From: an uncultured Desulfobacterales bacterium
GTDB lineage: Bacteria; Desulfobacterota; Desulfobacteria; Desulfobacterales; UBA11574
Length of the DNA stretch: 45,940 bases
Direction of reading: 5' to 3'
Assembly (NCBI GenBank): GCA_937998305.1
Contig: CALLDL010000128.1
Coordinates: 1 to 45,940, forward strand
In this document: positions 15,614-25,518 of the stretch, piece by piece
How the letters are laid out: every line of letters begins with the position of its first letter
Numbering within the stretch: position 1 is the first letter of the stretch
Translations under genes and position numbers: made by a program
Notes under the pieces: generated by a model
The model's input: only the letters and a program-made list of their open reading frames with translations
Database searches by the model: none
Told to the model about the DNA's origin: nothing

Positions 15614-17548
15614 TTATTTTTTGTCGTCGTCTTTGACCTCTTCGAAATCGGCATCCACCACATCCTCATCGGGTGCGGATGGGCCTTCCTGTTCCTGACC
15701 CGCTGCCCCCCCGGCTCCGTCCTGGTGCTGGGCGTCTGCCTGGGAAGCCTGCTGATACATGGCCTCGGCCAGTTTGTGAGACGCCTGTGTCATTTCCTCG
15801 GTCAATCGTTTGATTTCTTCAGTGTCATCTCCTTCCATGGCCTTTTTAAGAGGTTCAATGGTGGCTTCGACCTTGCTCTTGGTTTCGGCATCAACTTTGT
15901 CGCCAAGATCTTTGATTGATTTTTCGGTGGAATAGATCAGCGCGTCGGCATGGTTGCGAGCGTCTACCAGCTCCCTTTTTTGCTTATCGTCTTCGGCATG
16001 AAGTTCAGCATCTTTTATCAGTTCGTCGATTTCTTCTTTAGACAATCCGCTTGAAGCGGTGATCTGAATGGACTGTTCTTTACCGGTGGCCGTATCCTTG
16101 GCAGAAACATTGACGATACCATTGGCATCGATGTCAAACGTTACTTCAATTTGCGGCACACCTCTGGGTGCAGGCGGTATTCCCACAAGTTCAAAGCGAC
16201 CTAACGTCTTGTTGCCGGCGGCCATTTCCCGCTCGCCCTGTAAGACGTGGATGGAAACGGCTGGCTGGTTGTCTGCTGCGGTTGAAAAAATCTGACTCTT
16301 TTTTGTCGGAATGGTTGTATTTTTTTCAATGAGACGCGTCATAACACTTCCCAGGGTTTCAATGCCCAGAGATAAAGGTGTTACGTCAAGGAGGAGAACA
16401 TCTTTAACGTCTCCCTTAAGCACGCCGCCTTGAATGGCAGCACCAATAGCAACAACCTCGTCGGGATTAACACCTTTGTGAGGTTCTCTTTCGAAAAGTT
16501 TCTTTACACGTTCCTGAACCGCCGGCATACGCGTCATGCCGCCCACAAGAATAACTTCATCAATGTCATTGGGTGTCAGATCTGCATCCTTGAGTGCAAT
16601 ACGACAGGGTTTTTCCAGGTTGTCTAAAAGATCACTGATAAGTCCTTCAAGTTTGGCTCGGGTTATTTTTATGTTGAGGTGTTTGGGTCCTGAAGAATCG
16701 GCGGTTATGAATGGAAGATTAACATCTGTTTCCATAGATGTCGAAAGTTCCATTTTTGCTTTTTCAGCAGCCTCTTTAAGCCGCTGCAAAGCCATTTTAT
16801 CATTTCTTATATCAATTCCCTGATCTTTTTTGAATTCACTTGCAAGATAATCGATAAGCCTTAAGTCGAAATCTTCACCGCCAAGATGGGTATCGCCATT
16901 TGTGGCCTTAACCTCAAAAACGCCTTCACCGATTTCTAGAATCGATACGTCAAATGTACCTCCGCCCAGATCAAAAACAGCTATTTTTTCTTCTTTTTTC
17001 TTGTCAAGACCATACGCCAGGGATGCAGCGGTGGGTTCATTAATGATCCTGAGCACATTTAGTCCGGCGATCTTCCCGGCATCTTTGGTTGCCTGTCGCT
17101 GACTGTCATTAAAATAGGCAGGTACTGTAATCACTGCGTCTGTCACTTTTTCGCCGAGGTATTCTTCGGCGGTATGCTTGATGTTGGCCAGAATAAAGGA
17201 TGATATTTCTGCCGGACTGTTCAATTTGCCCCTCAAGTTTATACGCAAATCGCCATTTTTAGCCTGTTCAATCTTGTAGGGAAGTATTTTGATATCATTC
17301 TGAACTTCTTTTGATGCATACCGTCGGCCAATAAGTCTTTTTACCGCAAAGACCGTATTTTCGGGATTAGTAATGGCCTGCCGTTTTGCAATTTGACCCA
17401 CCAATCTTTCCCCACCTTCTGAAACAGCGACGATGGAAGGTGTGGTACGTCCTCCTTCAGGGTTGGTAATAACTTTTGCATCACTACCTTCCATGACCGC
17501 TACACAAGAATTTGTGGTACCCAAATCGATTCCAATGACTTTACCCAT
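15614..17548 (-). CDS. dnaK: Chaperone DnaK (Hsp70)
   Basis: 644 residues. Starts [20 protein letters not shown], the phosphate-1 loop. Also visible are [20 protein letters not shown], the phosphate-2 loop [16 protein letters not shown], the adenosine motif [14 protein letters not shown], the linker region [16 protein letters not shown], and a C-terminal lid with a Gln/Ala/Gly-rich acidic tail ending [15 protein letters not shown]. An ATP-driven protein-folding chaperone working with GrpE and DnaJ. grpE lies 47 bp upstream; no dnaJ follows, as a terminator comes directly after. Confidence 0.98.
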   Translation of the reverse strand: MGKVIGIDLGTTNSCVAVMEGSDAKVITNPEGGRTTPSIVAVSEGGERLVGQIAKRQAITNPENTVFAVKRLIGRRYASKEVQNDIKILPYKIEQAKNGDLRINLRGKLNSPAEISSFILANIKHTAEEYLGEKVTDAVITVPAYFNDSQRQATKDAGKIAGLNVLRIINEPTAASLAYGLDKKKEEKIAVFDLGGGTFDVSILEIGEGVFEVKATNGDTHLGGEDFDLRLIDYLASEFKKDQGIDIRNDKMALQRLKEAAEKAKMELSTSMETDVNLPFITADSSGPKHLNIKITRAKLEGLISDLLDNLEKPCRIALKDADLTPNDIDEVILVGGMTRMPAVQERVKKLFEREPHKGVNPDEVVAIGAAIQGGVLKGDVKDVLLLDVTPLSLGIETLGSVMTRLIEKNTTIPTKKSQIFSTAADNQPAVSIHVLQGEREMAAGNKTLGRFELVGIPPAPRGVPQIEVTFDIDANGIVNVSAKDTATGKEQSIQITASSGLSKEEIDELIKDAELHAEDDKQKRELVDARNHADALIYSTEKSIKDLGDKVDAETKSKVEATIEPLKKAMEGDDTEEIKRLTEEMTQASHKLAEAMYQQASQADAQHQDGAGGAAGQEQEGPSAPDEDVVDADFEEVKDDDKK

Positions 17549-17595
17549 TTGTTTTCCTCCTAATATTTACGATAGTCTTTTTTATATGTTTCCTT

Positions 17596-18213
17596 TTATT
17601 CTTTTTGGTCGGTTTTTTTCTGGCTTTCAGGTTTTTTGGAGACGACGACCATGGCAGGCCTTAGAAGTCTGTCATGTATCATGTATCCTTTTTGCAACTC
17701 ATTAACCACAGAATTTTCAGCATGCCCTTCTGTTTCTTCTTGCATGACCGCCTGATGAAAACCAGGGTCAAAAGTATTTCCTATAGAGTCAAACCGCTTT
17801 ACACCGAATTGCTCCAATACTTTGAGTATCTCTTTAAGGGTCATATTGACCCCTTCCACCATTGAGTTGTCAGCGTGTTTTTTATTATTTGAAGATTCGA
17901 TGGCGCGGTCTAAATTATCAATCACCGGGAGCATGGCCTTTACAAAGCTTTCATTGGCAAATTTTCTGAAATCATTCATTTCGCGTGCGGCACGCTTTTT
18001 GTAGTTTTCAAACTCTGCGGATACCCTTAGCAAACGATCGTGGGTTTCTTTGGCTTCTTTTTCAAGGGATTCAACTTTGGCCTCCATCTCTTTGAAAGGG
18101 TCAAGAGGCTCAGAGATGTCTTTTTCATTTAAATCATTTTTTTTATTGGCGTTATTTTCTTTTCCGGTATCTTCAACTTTCGAATGAATCTTGCCTTTCT
18201 TTCCTTTTGCCAT
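17596..18213 (-). CDS. grpE: Nucleotide exchange factor GrpE
   Basis: 205 residues from the ATG at 18213 (MAKGKKGKIHSK), chosen because AGGAG lies upstream; a longer frame to 18321 adds an unlikely hydrophobic leader. The Lys/Asp/Glu-rich N-terminus leads into a coiled coil (MEAKVESLEKEAKETHDRLL) and the GrpE core SAEFENYKKRAARE, then MLPVIDNLDRAIES, DPGFHQAVMQEE and GYMIHDRLLRPAMVVVSK. It releases ADP from DnaK. First gene of the grpE-dnaK operon. I see no CIRCE element and no hrcA upstream, so heat-shock control is not evident. Confidence 0.95.
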   Translation of the reverse strand: MAKGKKGKIHSKVEDTGKENNANKKNDLNEKDISEPLDPFKEMEAKVESLEKEAKETHDRLLRVSAEFENYKKRAAREMNDFRKFANESFVKAMLPVIDNLDRAIESSNNKKHADNSMVEGVNMTLKEILKVLEQFGVKRFDSIGNTFDPGFHQAVMQEETEGHAENSVVNELQKGYMIHDRLLRPAMVVVSKKPESQKKTDQKE

Positions 18214-18445
18214 CAGCGTTGTTATCTCCTGATTTTTTTGAATATTTACTAATTGGCCGTTAAAACTTTGAACCAACATCATAATATGGAGAAAAAATAA
18301 GACTGTCTGGAATATTGTCAAGCCGGAAATTGGAATTTTATATTATAGGTTCAGGAATTTAGAGAATAGAAGGACGATGTGAAAAATCATGGGAAAAAGT
18401 CGGTTGTGCACCCCCTGTCGAATCATTTCTGAAATATAACAAGCC

Positions 18446-18466
18446 AAAAAATTGACCGGGATCAAT
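18446..18466 (-). terminator. Terminator of the SRP RNA
   Basis: On the minus strand a short stem (ATTGA / TCAAT) with a CCCGG-containing loop is followed by TTTTTT, directly at the 3' end of the SRP RNA. Confidence 0.7.
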
Positions 18467-18655
18467 CCACGACACAGACCGCATTACTTATCGCTGCTTC
18501 CTTCCGGACCTGACGAGGTTCGTAACCGTCTGTTGCGCGGCGGCCGATCAAATTGGCCTATAGGTTTCCAGGTTCAAACCCTTAAGAGGGAATTCAGCCC
18601 CGCATGAAGCGGATTTCGGGAAAAGGGCACCGCTAGCTCCCCGCCTAGCACAACC
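18450..18655 (-). ncRNA. ffs: Signal recognition particle RNA, long bacterial type
   Basis: On the minus strand the hallmark domain IV loop GTCAGGTCCGGAAGGAAGC is present (complement of about 18494-18512). The 5' part reads GTGCTAGGCGGGGAGCTAGC then GGTGCCC, the Alu-domain start of the long (Bacillus/Clostridium-like) form, so the RNA is about 200 nt and not the ~100-nt 4.5S type. The 3' end is set by a small terminator. It forms the SRP with Ffh and targets membrane proteins. Exact ends are estimated. Confidence 0.92.
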
Positions 18656-18659
18656 GTTA

Positions 18660-18744
18660 TCATAAATATAATCGATAAAAAATTTTTTCAAGGTAAAAAA
18701 GGACTCGATTTTTTCATTTTAAGAAAGAATAAACAAAAACTTCA
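18660..18744. other. AT-rich region upstream of the SRP RNA
   Basis: Contains TATGAT and TATATT hexamers on the minus strand just before the RNA start, with TTGAAA further upstream. Spacing is not ideal for any single pair, so the promoter is placed only roughly here. Confidence 0.35.
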
Positions 18745-18874
18745 ACTCAAGTTTCGCTCCCTTTAATTCTGCCGAGGTCTTATCTGGCGTTACTTGGATG
18801 GGTCTTATTTAAATGAATTCCGATGAAGGCGGGCCGTCGCCATTTAAACAAAAATATGGGTGCGAAACTTGAGT
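18745..18874. repeat. Palindromic repeat element ending in GCGAAACTTGAGT
   Basis: ACTCAAGTTTCGC (18745-18757) and GCGAAACTTGAGT (18862-18874) are perfect 13-bp inverted ends of a 130-bp block. The 17-mer GGGTGCGAAACTTGAGT at 18858-18874 occurs again exactly at 41435-41451. There is no reading frame inside. It lies in the ~850-bp gap between grpE and tilS that otherwise holds only the SRP RNA. Confidence 0.65.
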
Positions 18875-19069
18875 GATAAGACTCGGTTTCCGTGTTTTTT
18901 ATTGACAACCACAGACCACTATATCATAATTCAAATGGATTTTATATATATAAACTGCTGAAATATAATGCTATAATTAAAAAGCGAATTTATATTGCCT
19001 CCGTGAAATGTTATACCTGAAAAGATTTATTTCGGCCTGCTATTTCAACGGATTTTCAGCCATATCAGG

Positions 19070-20512
19070 ATGGTAAACTTGAGTAAGTTATTACAAACTG
19101 TTGAAAAAACCATTGCAACTTATGGAATGCTTAAAGCGAGAGATTCGGTTGTTATTGGTGTGTCCGGAGGGCCTGATTCAGTTGCTCTGCTTCATGTACT
19201 ATTCTTAATTGCGCCTTGTTTTTCTCTCAAACTGGGTGTTGCCCATTTAAATCACTGCCTCCGCCGGAATGATTCGGATAAAGATGCTCAGTTTGTTGAA
19301 GTTCTGGCCAAAAAGTATGATTTGCCTTGTTACACTTATAAAAAGGATGTTCGAAAGTATCAGATCGAAAACAAACTTTCTTTAGAAGAAGCTGCCCGGC
19401 GTGTTCGATATACCTTTTTAAATAATGTTGCGAATACAATGCACTACAACAAAATTGCAGTTGGGCATCATTCTGATGACAATGCGGAACTTATTTTGAT
19501 GAATCTTTTTCGAGGAAGTGGAACGCAGGGTCTTTCAGGCATACCCCCCGTAAGAGATCATAAGATTATCCGCCCGTTGATAAAGTCAAATCGATCCGAA
19601 ATCATCGATTTTTTATGTCAAAACAATTTAGACTATGTTTCTGACGCATCTAACAGGGACACAAAGTACTTTAGGAACAGAGTGCGTCATGATTTAATCC
19701 CCTTGTTAAAAACAGCGTACAATCCAAAAATTTCTGAAACACTAAACCGGCTTTCGTCAATTATAAGATCCGAAGAAGAATGGATTAACGATGTCGTTCA
19801 TCCTGTTTATGAAAAAACTTTACTGGATGTTCAAGAAAATTATATTATCCTTTCTGTTTCGATGCTTAATCGATACCACCCTGCACTGCAAAGGCGGATC
19901 ATAAGAATAACAATTGAAAACGTAAAGGGGGACTTAAAGCGTATTCAGTTTGTCAATATCAATTCTGTAATCGGCCTTTTAGAGAAAGGATCGGCCTATG
20001 GAAAAGTGGACCTTCCTGACCGTATTAGAATTCAAAGAGACCGGGATGCGCTCTATGTGTTTAAAGAAAAACGTATGTTGCGTGATGTTAGTGAAAAATA
20101 CAGCCATTCAGACACGTTTTCGTTTGAATATCAGATAGAAAAACTTGAATCTGCGTTTATAAGAGAAATTGGAGCTAATATTAAATTTACTGAAATGCGC
20201 ATGGAAAAGGTGTTCGATTATCGTTATGCTGGACAACACACCAGTTTTTTTGATAAGGATACCTTAAGTTTTCCCATGGTAATAAGGAATTTTCGGTCGG
20301 GAGACGCTTTTAAACCATTGGGAGTTGGAGGAACGCAAAAGCTAAAAAAATTTTTTATTGACAAAAAAGTACCTCGAAGTGAACGGATAAAATGCCCCAT
20401 ACTGTTAAGCCGAGGGAAAATAATCTGGGTGGTCGGCCATAGAATTGATGAGTCTGCAAAAGTGACGCCTTCAACTAGAAATGTACTGAAGGTGGAACTT
20501 TTGCTTGCCTAA
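19070..20512 (+). CDS. tilS: tRNA(Ile)-lysidine synthetase TilS
   Basis: 480 residues. PP-loop ATPase motif VIGVSGGPDSVALLHVL at about 26-42, then VAHLNHCLRRNDSDKDAQF, RRVRYTFL, VGHHSDDNAELILMNLFRGSG, and the RNRVRHDLIPLL motif. The C-terminal TilS domain is present (FRSGDAFKPLGVGGTQKLKK FF). It converts C34 of the CAU-anticodon tRNA-Ile to lysidine. The start is ambiguous. The ATG at 19070 overlaps its own AGGATGG; a TTG at 19079 would be better spaced behind that site. ftsH follows 59 bp later, the usual neighbour. Confidence 0.95.
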   Translation: MVNLSKLLQTVEKTIATYGMLKARDSVVIGVSGGPDSVALLHVLFLIAPCFSLKLGVAHLNHCLRRNDSDKDAQFVEVLAKKYDLPCYTYKKDVRKYQIENKLSLEEAARRVRYTFLNNVANTMHYNKIAVGHHSDDNAELILMNLFRGSGTQGLSGIPPVRDHKIIRPLIKSNRSEIIDFLCQNNLDYVSDASNRDTKYFRNRVRHDLIPLLKTAYNPKISETLNRLSSIIRSEEEWINDVVHPVYEKTLLDVQENYIILSVSMLNRYHPALQRRIIRITIENVKGDLKRIQFVNINSVIGLLEKGSAYGKVDLPDRIRIQRDRDALYVFKEKRMLRDVSEKYSHSDTFSFEYQIEKLESAFIREIGANIKFTEMRMEKVFDYRYAGQHTSFFDKDTLSFPMVIRNFRSGDAFKPLGVGGTQKLKKFFIDKKVPRSERIKCPILLSRGKIIWVVGHRIDESAKVTPSTRNVLKVELLLA

Positions 20513-20571
20513 TCAACAATGATGATTAATATTATTGTATTATTAATTGCCTTTTAAGGGGGTTAAAACTT

Positions 20572-22482
20572 TTGAATCCTTTTTACAAAAATCTGGCTTT
20601 ATGGATAGTCATCACGCTGATGATGATCATGCTTTACAACCTTTTCAATCAACAGCATCTGACTGAAACAAGTATCAGTTATACTGAATTTTTGGCCATG
20701 GTGGATAGTGAGCGTGTTTCTGATGTCGTTATACAGGGTCAAGAGCTCTATGTCACAGATTCAAATCATAATCGCTTCAAGATATATGCACCCCAGGATA
20801 GTGATCTAATCAAAATCCTTCGGGAGAAGGGCGTTTCCATTAATGCCAAACCTGAAAGCGAGTCGCCATGGTATATGTCTATTCTGGTGTCATGGTTTCC
20901 GATGATCGTACTGATCGGCGTATGGATATTTTTTATGCGCCAGATGCAGTCCGGCGGCGGAAAAGCCATGTCTTTTGGTAAGAGCCGGGCCCGTTTGCAA
21001 ACTGATCAATCGAAAAAAGTGACGTTTGAAGATGTTGCCGGAATCGATGAAGCCAAAGAAGAACTTGGTGAAATTATCGAGTTTTTAAGAGAACCGAAAA
21101 AATTCACTCGTCTTGGAGGAAGGATACCCAAAGGGGTGCTTTTGATGGGGTCTCCCGGCACCGGAAAAACCCTCCTTGCACGGGCAATTGCAGGTGAAGC
21201 TGACGTTCCTTTTTTTCATATCAGTGGTTCAGATTTCGTAGAAATGTTTGTCGGCGTCGGGGCATCTCGGGTCAGGGATCTGTTTGTTCAGGGCAAAAAG
21301 AATGCCCCATGCATTATATTCATAGATGAAATCGATGCTGTTGGAAGGCACAGAGGTGCTGGTCTCGGAGGGGGGCATGACGAAAGAGAACAGACTTTAA
21401 ATCAGCTTCTGGTAGAAATGGACGGGTTTGAATCAAACGAGGGCGTGATTCTTATTTCCGCCACTAACCGTCCTGATGTGCTCGACCCGGCCCTCTTGCG
21501 TCCCGGTCGCTTTGACCGTCAAGTGGTTGTCCCACTGCCGGACATCTTGGGACGCGAGAAAATTCTTAAAGTTCATTTGAAGAAAACGCCGATTGCACCT
21601 GATGTAGATCCTGTAATACTGGCAAAGGGAACCCCCGGATTTTCGGGTGCTGATTTGGAAAACCTTGTCAATGAAGCGGCACTTCTGGGCGCTAAGAGAA
21701 ATAAGGAAAAGGTTGATATGTTTGACCTGGAAGATGCCAAAGATAAAGTTTACATGGGATTGGAAAGAAAGTCAAAAGTTATCAGGGAAGAAGACCGAAA
21801 AACAACGGCATATCATGAAGCAGGACACGCCCTTGTGGCCCGCTTTTTGCCGGGCACCGATGCGGTGAATAAAATCACTATTATTCCAAGAGGACGCGCT
21901 GCAGGTATTACGTGGTTTTTGCCTGAAGAGAGCGATTTTAAATACAAGGATCAGCTTGAAAGTGAATTGTCCGTTGCTTTTGGCGGACGGGTTGCCGAAG
22001 AAATCGTTTTTAACCGTATCAGTACCGGTGCTTCTAACGATATTAAACGCGCAACCGATATTGCTCAAAAAATGATACGTAATTGGGGTATGAGTGATGA
22101 ACTCGGTCCGATGTCGTATGCCAAAGAAGAAGACCACATCTTCCTTGGGCGAGAAATCGCTCAGCACAGGGATTATTCTGAAGAAACCGCAAGAAAAATT
22201 GATGCTGAAGTCGATAAGCTGATTGAAAATGCTTATAAACGCGCTGAGAAAAATTTAAAAGAAAATTTAGATATTCTCCATGCTTTATCGGATCGTTTGC
22301 TTGAAAAAGAAACCGTTATGGGGAAAGAGCTTGATGAACTCATACTCTCCATGAGACCCGGATTTGAGTTCCCATCAAATAAGCCAAAAAGCGAAGAAAC
22401 GGTAAAAGAGAACCAAGCAGAAGTTAACGCGGAAAAAATAGAAACCGAAGCAGATTCTGAAAGCGATCAAGAGGCATCTTAA
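20572..22482 (+). CDS. ftsH: ATP-dependent zinc metalloprotease FtsH
   Basis: 636 residues. Begins at TTG 20572 with AAGGGGG about 10 bases before. Two membrane segments (residues ~5-25 and ~104-123) flank a periplasmic part. The AAA module has Walker A GSPGTGKT (from 193), Walker [13 protein letters not shown], and the second region of homology [20 protein letters not shown]. The protease zinc site is HEAGH at 415-419. The C-terminus is acidic and Glu-rich. It degrades membrane and regulatory proteins at the inner membrane. Part of a tilS-ftsH-folP-ybbR-coaX run. Confidence 0.97.
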   Translation: MNPFYKNLALWIVITLMMIMLYNLFNQQHLTETSISYTEFLAMVDSERVSDVVIQGQELYVTDSNHNRFKIYAPQDSDLIKILREKGVSINAKPESESPWYMSILVSWFPMIVLIGVWIFFMRQMQSGGGKAMSFGKSRARLQTDQSKKVTFEDVAGIDEAKEELGEIIEFLREPKKFTRLGGRIPKGVLLMGSPGTGKTLLARAIAGEADVPFFHISGSDFVEMFVGVGASRVRDLFVQGKKNAPCIIFIDEIDAVGRHRGAGLGGGHDEREQTLNQLLVEMDGFESNEGVILISATNRPDVLDPALLRPGRFDRQVVVPLPDILGREKILKVHLKKTPIAPDVDPVILAKGTPGFSGADLENLVNEAALLGAKRNKEKVDMFDLEDAKDKVYMGLERKSKVIREEDRKTTAYHEAGHALVARFLPGTDAVNKITIIPRGRAAGITWFLPEESDFKYKDQLESELSVAFGGRVAEEIVFNRISTGASNDIKRATDIAQKMIRNWGMSDELGPMSYAKEEDHIFLGREIAQHRDYSEETARKIDAEVDKLIENAYKRAEKNLKENLDILHALSDRLLEKETVMGKELDELILSMRPGFEFPSNKPKSEETVKENQAEVNAEKIETEADSESDQEAS

Positions 22483-22542
22483 TCCAAGTTAACCACCTGT
22501 TTACTCAGCTACTTTTCAATAAATTCTAAGAATCTATCTCAA

Positions 22543-23421
22543 ATGAAAGCATACAGCCTTGCATGGGGCAAACACCGCCTGGATTTTGGTAAACGCACCT
22601 GCATTATGGGTGTATTGAACGTGACCCCGGATTCATTTTCGGACGGTGGAAAGTTTTTTACATTCGATGATGCAGTCGCTCAGGGTTATAAACTATTTGA
22701 AGACGGTGCGGACATCCTTGATATTGGTGGGGAATCTACACGGCCATTTTCAAATCAGGTATCTGAAGAAGAAGAAATTCTGCGAGTTGTCCCAGTGATT
22801 GAAAAACTTTCAAAGCACATACCGATTCCCATTTCTATCGATACAACCAAAGCCGATGTGGCCGAACAGGCCATCAAAGCCGGTGCTGCCATGATAAATG
22901 ACGTATCGTCTCTGAGTTTCGATCCGAAAATGGCAAATGTTGCGGTAGATTACGGGGTTCCAGTAGTTTTGATGCATATGCTTGGAAACCCAAAAACCAT
23001 GCAGATGGAACCCTTTTATGATGACCTCATCGGTGAAATCAAAACATTTTTTGAAAATGCAATAGAGCAAGCTGAAAATAAAGGAATTTCAAGATTAAAA
23101 ATCATCATTGATCCCGGGATCGGTTTTGGGAAAACCGTCGGGCATAATCTTTTATTAATTCAGCGCTTACAAGAATTTAAAACGTTGAAAGTCCCTATTA
23201 TGATTGGGACTTCAAGAAAGGCGTTTATTCGAAATCTTCTTAAAAATAATACTGTTGAAGAGATCAATGCCGATTCGGCGATGACAGAGAGCGGAACCCA
23301 AGCTTCAGTTGCTGCCGCTATTTTGAATGGTGCCCATATCGTTCGGGTCCACGATGTTGCCAACACTCGTGTAACCGTAAAAACAATAGATGCCATAAAA
23401 AACGCACAAAATTTTTTATAG
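22543..23421 (+). CDS. folP: Dihydropteroate synthase
   Basis: 292 residues. The first signature IMGVLNVTPDSFSDGGKF and the second DGADILDIGGESTRPFS are intact, as are SIDTTKADVAEQA, MINDVSSL, the VLMHMLGNPKTM loop and IIDPGIGFGKTVGHN. The C-terminal GTSRKAFI and VHDVANTR complete the TIM barrel. It joins p-aminobenzoate to dihydropterin pyrophosphate in folate synthesis. It follows ftsH by 60 bp; the ribosome binding site is poor, which suggests translation coupled to the operon transcript. Confidence 0.96.
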   Translation: MKAYSLAWGKHRLDFGKRTCIMGVLNVTPDSFSDGGKFFTFDDAVAQGYKLFEDGADILDIGGESTRPFSNQVSEEEEILRVVPVIEKLSKHIPIPISIDTTKADVAEQAIKAGAAMINDVSSLSFDPKMANVAVDYGVPVVLMHMLGNPKTMQMEPFYDDLIGEIKTFFENAIEQAENKGISRLKIIIDPGIGFGKTVGHNLLLIQRLQEFKTLKVPIMIGTSRKAFIRNLLKNNTVEEINADSAMTESGTQASVAAAILNGAHIVRVHDVANTRVTVKTIDAIKNAQNFL

Positions 23422-23509
23422 GATATATCCTATTGATCATTTTCATGAAATTGCAATTAATGCCCATTTCTGGATGGAAACCAATTAATTATCTTAATTA
23501 AAACTTGCG

Positions 23510-24454
23510 ATGACCAACCCTAGCACCTTTTCTATTTTAAGTTACCGAAGTTTAGGAGTTTTAATTCTGCTTTTCTTTATTGGGGTTGGCATATTTTTAT
23601 TATGGCCTTATGCATCCATCCAGGAAGCCGATATATTTATTCCGGTAGACTCTGAAAAAATTCCTGAAGGACTGATCATAACAAACGCCCCCTTTACAGG
23701 CATAGAAGTGCATGTCCGCGGTCCGAAGTCAATCATACGAACCTTTTCTGATCTGAAGATAAAATATACAATTGACCTGTCCGGGGTAAATATAGGGGTT
23801 AATGTTATACCAATACATCAGGCTCAGATTTCACTTCCCAACGGGATTTCAATTTTAAAAATAAATCCCGACTGGATCACCGTTAAAGTGGAAAATGAAA
23901 TTAAAAAAAAGCTTCCTGTCAATATTTCTCTAACCGGAAAGCCAGCCAAAGGATTTATGGTTGTTGGTTTAAAAGCCGAACCCATGTCGGTGATTCTGCG
24001 AGGATCTGAAGATACGCTGGGCCAGATGGATAAGGTTTCAACAAAACCCATCAATATAAAAGGATTATCCGGTTCTTTTAAAAAAGAGGTGGCTCTGGAC
24101 CTTGTGCAAAATCTTAAGCTCGTTGATTCTTCGAAAATTATTCTTGCAACCGTGTTTATAAAAGAACGGCTGGCAACCAAAACATTTGATAATATTCCAG
24201 TTCAGGGAGATGGGAGTTTGTATGTATACCGTATTACGCCGCCGGCAATAACGATAAAAGTTAAGGGGCCTGTTAATATGATCGAAAAACTTTTCGGGAG
24301 TAACGGGGTTCAGGTCTATGTTGACCTTAAAGGATTGAAACCGGGGGTTTATAATAAGCGTGCGACCATAACATTGCCGGTTAAAACCACACTGACTGAT
24401 GCAAAACCTGAAATTTTTAAAGTAAAAATTATTGACCAAAAAAGAATTCGTTAA
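23510..24454 (+). CDS. YbbR-domain protein (CdaR-like)
   Basis: 314 residues. One N-terminal membrane anchor (GVLILLFFIGVGIFLLWPYA) is followed by about three YbbR-type beta repeats of ~80 residues (for example IPVDSEKIPEGLIITNAPFTGI, LPVNISLTGKPAKGFMV and ATKTFDNIPVQGDG). In many bacteria this protein (CdaR) regulates the diadenylate cyclase CdaA encoded just before it. Here folP ends only 88 bp upstream and no cdaA is present. It may act on a cyclase encoded elsewhere or have an unrelated role. The ribosome binding site is weak. Confidence 0.85.
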   Translation: MTNPSTFSILSYRSLGVLILLFFIGVGIFLLWPYASIQEADIFIPVDSEKIPEGLIITNAPFTGIEVHVRGPKSIIRTFSDLKIKYTIDLSGVNIGVNVIPIHQAQISLPNGISILKINPDWITVKVENEIKKKLPVNISLTGKPAKGFMVVGLKAEPMSVILRGSEDTLGQMDKVSTKPINIKGLSGSFKKEVALDLVQNLKLVDSSKIILATVFIKERLATKTFDNIPVQGDGSLYVYRITPPAITIKVKGPVNMIEKLFGSNGVQVYVDLKGLKPGVYNKRATITLPVKTTLTDAKPEIFKVKIIDQKRIR

Positions 24455-24471
24455 AAAAAGGATTTTGTCAT

Positions 24472-25236
24472 ATGCTCCTTGTTATTGATGTTGGCAATAC
24501 AAATATGGTAATCGGCGTTTACGACGACAAACATCTCGTTCAAAATTGGCGAATACGAACTGAACGGCGTACGACTGAAGATGAGTTTAACATTCTTGCC
24601 AGCAATCTTTTTTCCGAAGGCAATATCAATTCCAGAAATATTCACAAAACCATTATTTCTTGTGTCGTTCCACCCATGGTTACCATTCTAGATTCTTTCT
24701 GTCGCAAATATCTTGGACATATACCCCATTGGGTGGATGCCAGGTCCGCTCCAAAACTGCCGATACGATACAAAAACCCATCAGAAGTCGGAGCAGACAG
24801 GATCGTTAATGCGGTTGCAGCATTCCATAAATACCAAACGAGCTTAATCGTGATAGATTTTGGAACGGCAACAACCTTTGATTCTATTTCTGAAAAAGGG
24901 GAATACTTAGGTGGCGCAATTAGTCCCGGCATCATGATTTCTTCTGAAGCACTTTTTATAAAAGCATCAAGACTTCCTAGGGTCGAGATCTTTATTCCCC
25001 CCAAAAGCGTGATCGGCAAAGATACCTCAAGCAGTATTAAGGCGGGAATTATTTACGGATATGCAGGTCTTGTCGATGGAATGGTCAAGCGTATGAAGGC
25101 TGAAATGGGTACGAATCCCCAAATCATCGCTACAGGTGGTTTGGCAGATCTCATGTGTCAGGTATCTGAGACCATAGAAGTTGTTGAACCGAACTTAACG
25201 TTGGAAGGGTTGCGGATTATCAGCAATAGTAAGTAG
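24472..25236 (+). CDS. coaX: Type III pantothenate kinase
   Basis: 254 residues, the family size. Phosphate-1 loop MLLVIDVGNTNMVIGVYDD; KNPSEVGADRIVNAVAAFHKY (GADR motif); phosphate-2 loop LIVIDFGTATTFDSIS; GGAISPGI; and the C-terminal ATGGLADL adenosine motif. It carries out the first step of CoA synthesis. AAAGGA precedes the ATG, which is 17 bp after the YbbR-protein stop. Another CoA gene, coaD, lies at 40343. Confidence 0.96.
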   Translation: MLLVIDVGNTNMVIGVYDDKHLVQNWRIRTERRTTEDEFNILASNLFSEGNINSRNIHKTIISCVVPPMVTILDSFCRKYLGHIPHWVDARSAPKLPIRYKNPSEVGADRIVNAVAAFHKYQTSLIVIDFGTATTFDSISEKGEYLGGAISPGIMISSEALFIKASRLPRVEIFIPPKSVIGKDTSSSIKAGIIYGYAGLVDGMVKRMKAEMGTNPQIIATGGLADLMCQVSETIEVVEPNLTLEGLRIISNSK

Positions 25237-25258
25237 ATAAACTGATGCCGATCCAATA

Positions 25259-25405
25259 TTAATCGAGCCCCATCGCCGCTTCAATTTTTTCAATTTGTAA
25301 AATGATATCCTGTTTTTCCGCGTCATTCAGGTCTTCTTGTTTAAGACGCTGCTTGAGGCTCACAAGAATCATTTCAATCCGATAGTCTGTGCACGTATAT
25401 TTCAT
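25259..25405 (-). CDS. 48-residue conserved-looking small protein
   Basis: An ATG at 25405 opens a 48-codon frame: MKYTCTDYRIEMILVSLKQR, then a charged helical end that finishes with EKIEAAMGLD. The composition (amphipathic helix, no low complexity) and the CTDYR-EM opening recall small proteins that I believe are conserved in Desulfobacterota, though I cannot verify it here. It is convergent with coaX, ending 22 bp from its stop, and lies about 110 bp downstream of the zinc-ribbon gene on the same strand. Function unknown. Confidence 0.6.
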   Translation of the reverse strand: MKYTCTDYRIEMILVSLKQRLKQEDLNDAEKQDIILQIEKIEAAMGLD

Positions 25406-25518
25406 CGCTCAATTTAGGCTTGGGATTCACTGGTTATCAGAAACAACAATACGGGTTAAACGGGTTTTTAACCCTTTATTTTTCCCTTCTGTCAAATGTT
25501 CTTCATGAGAAATTCAGA

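Noticed and set aside
18214-18345. Heat-shock control upstream of grpE (CIRCE or sigma-32 promoter)
   Set aside because: No TTAGCACTC-N9-GAGTGCTAA is present. A CTCCATAT resembles a sigma-32 -10 and a TTGACA lies upstream, but the spacing of about 24 bp is too long.
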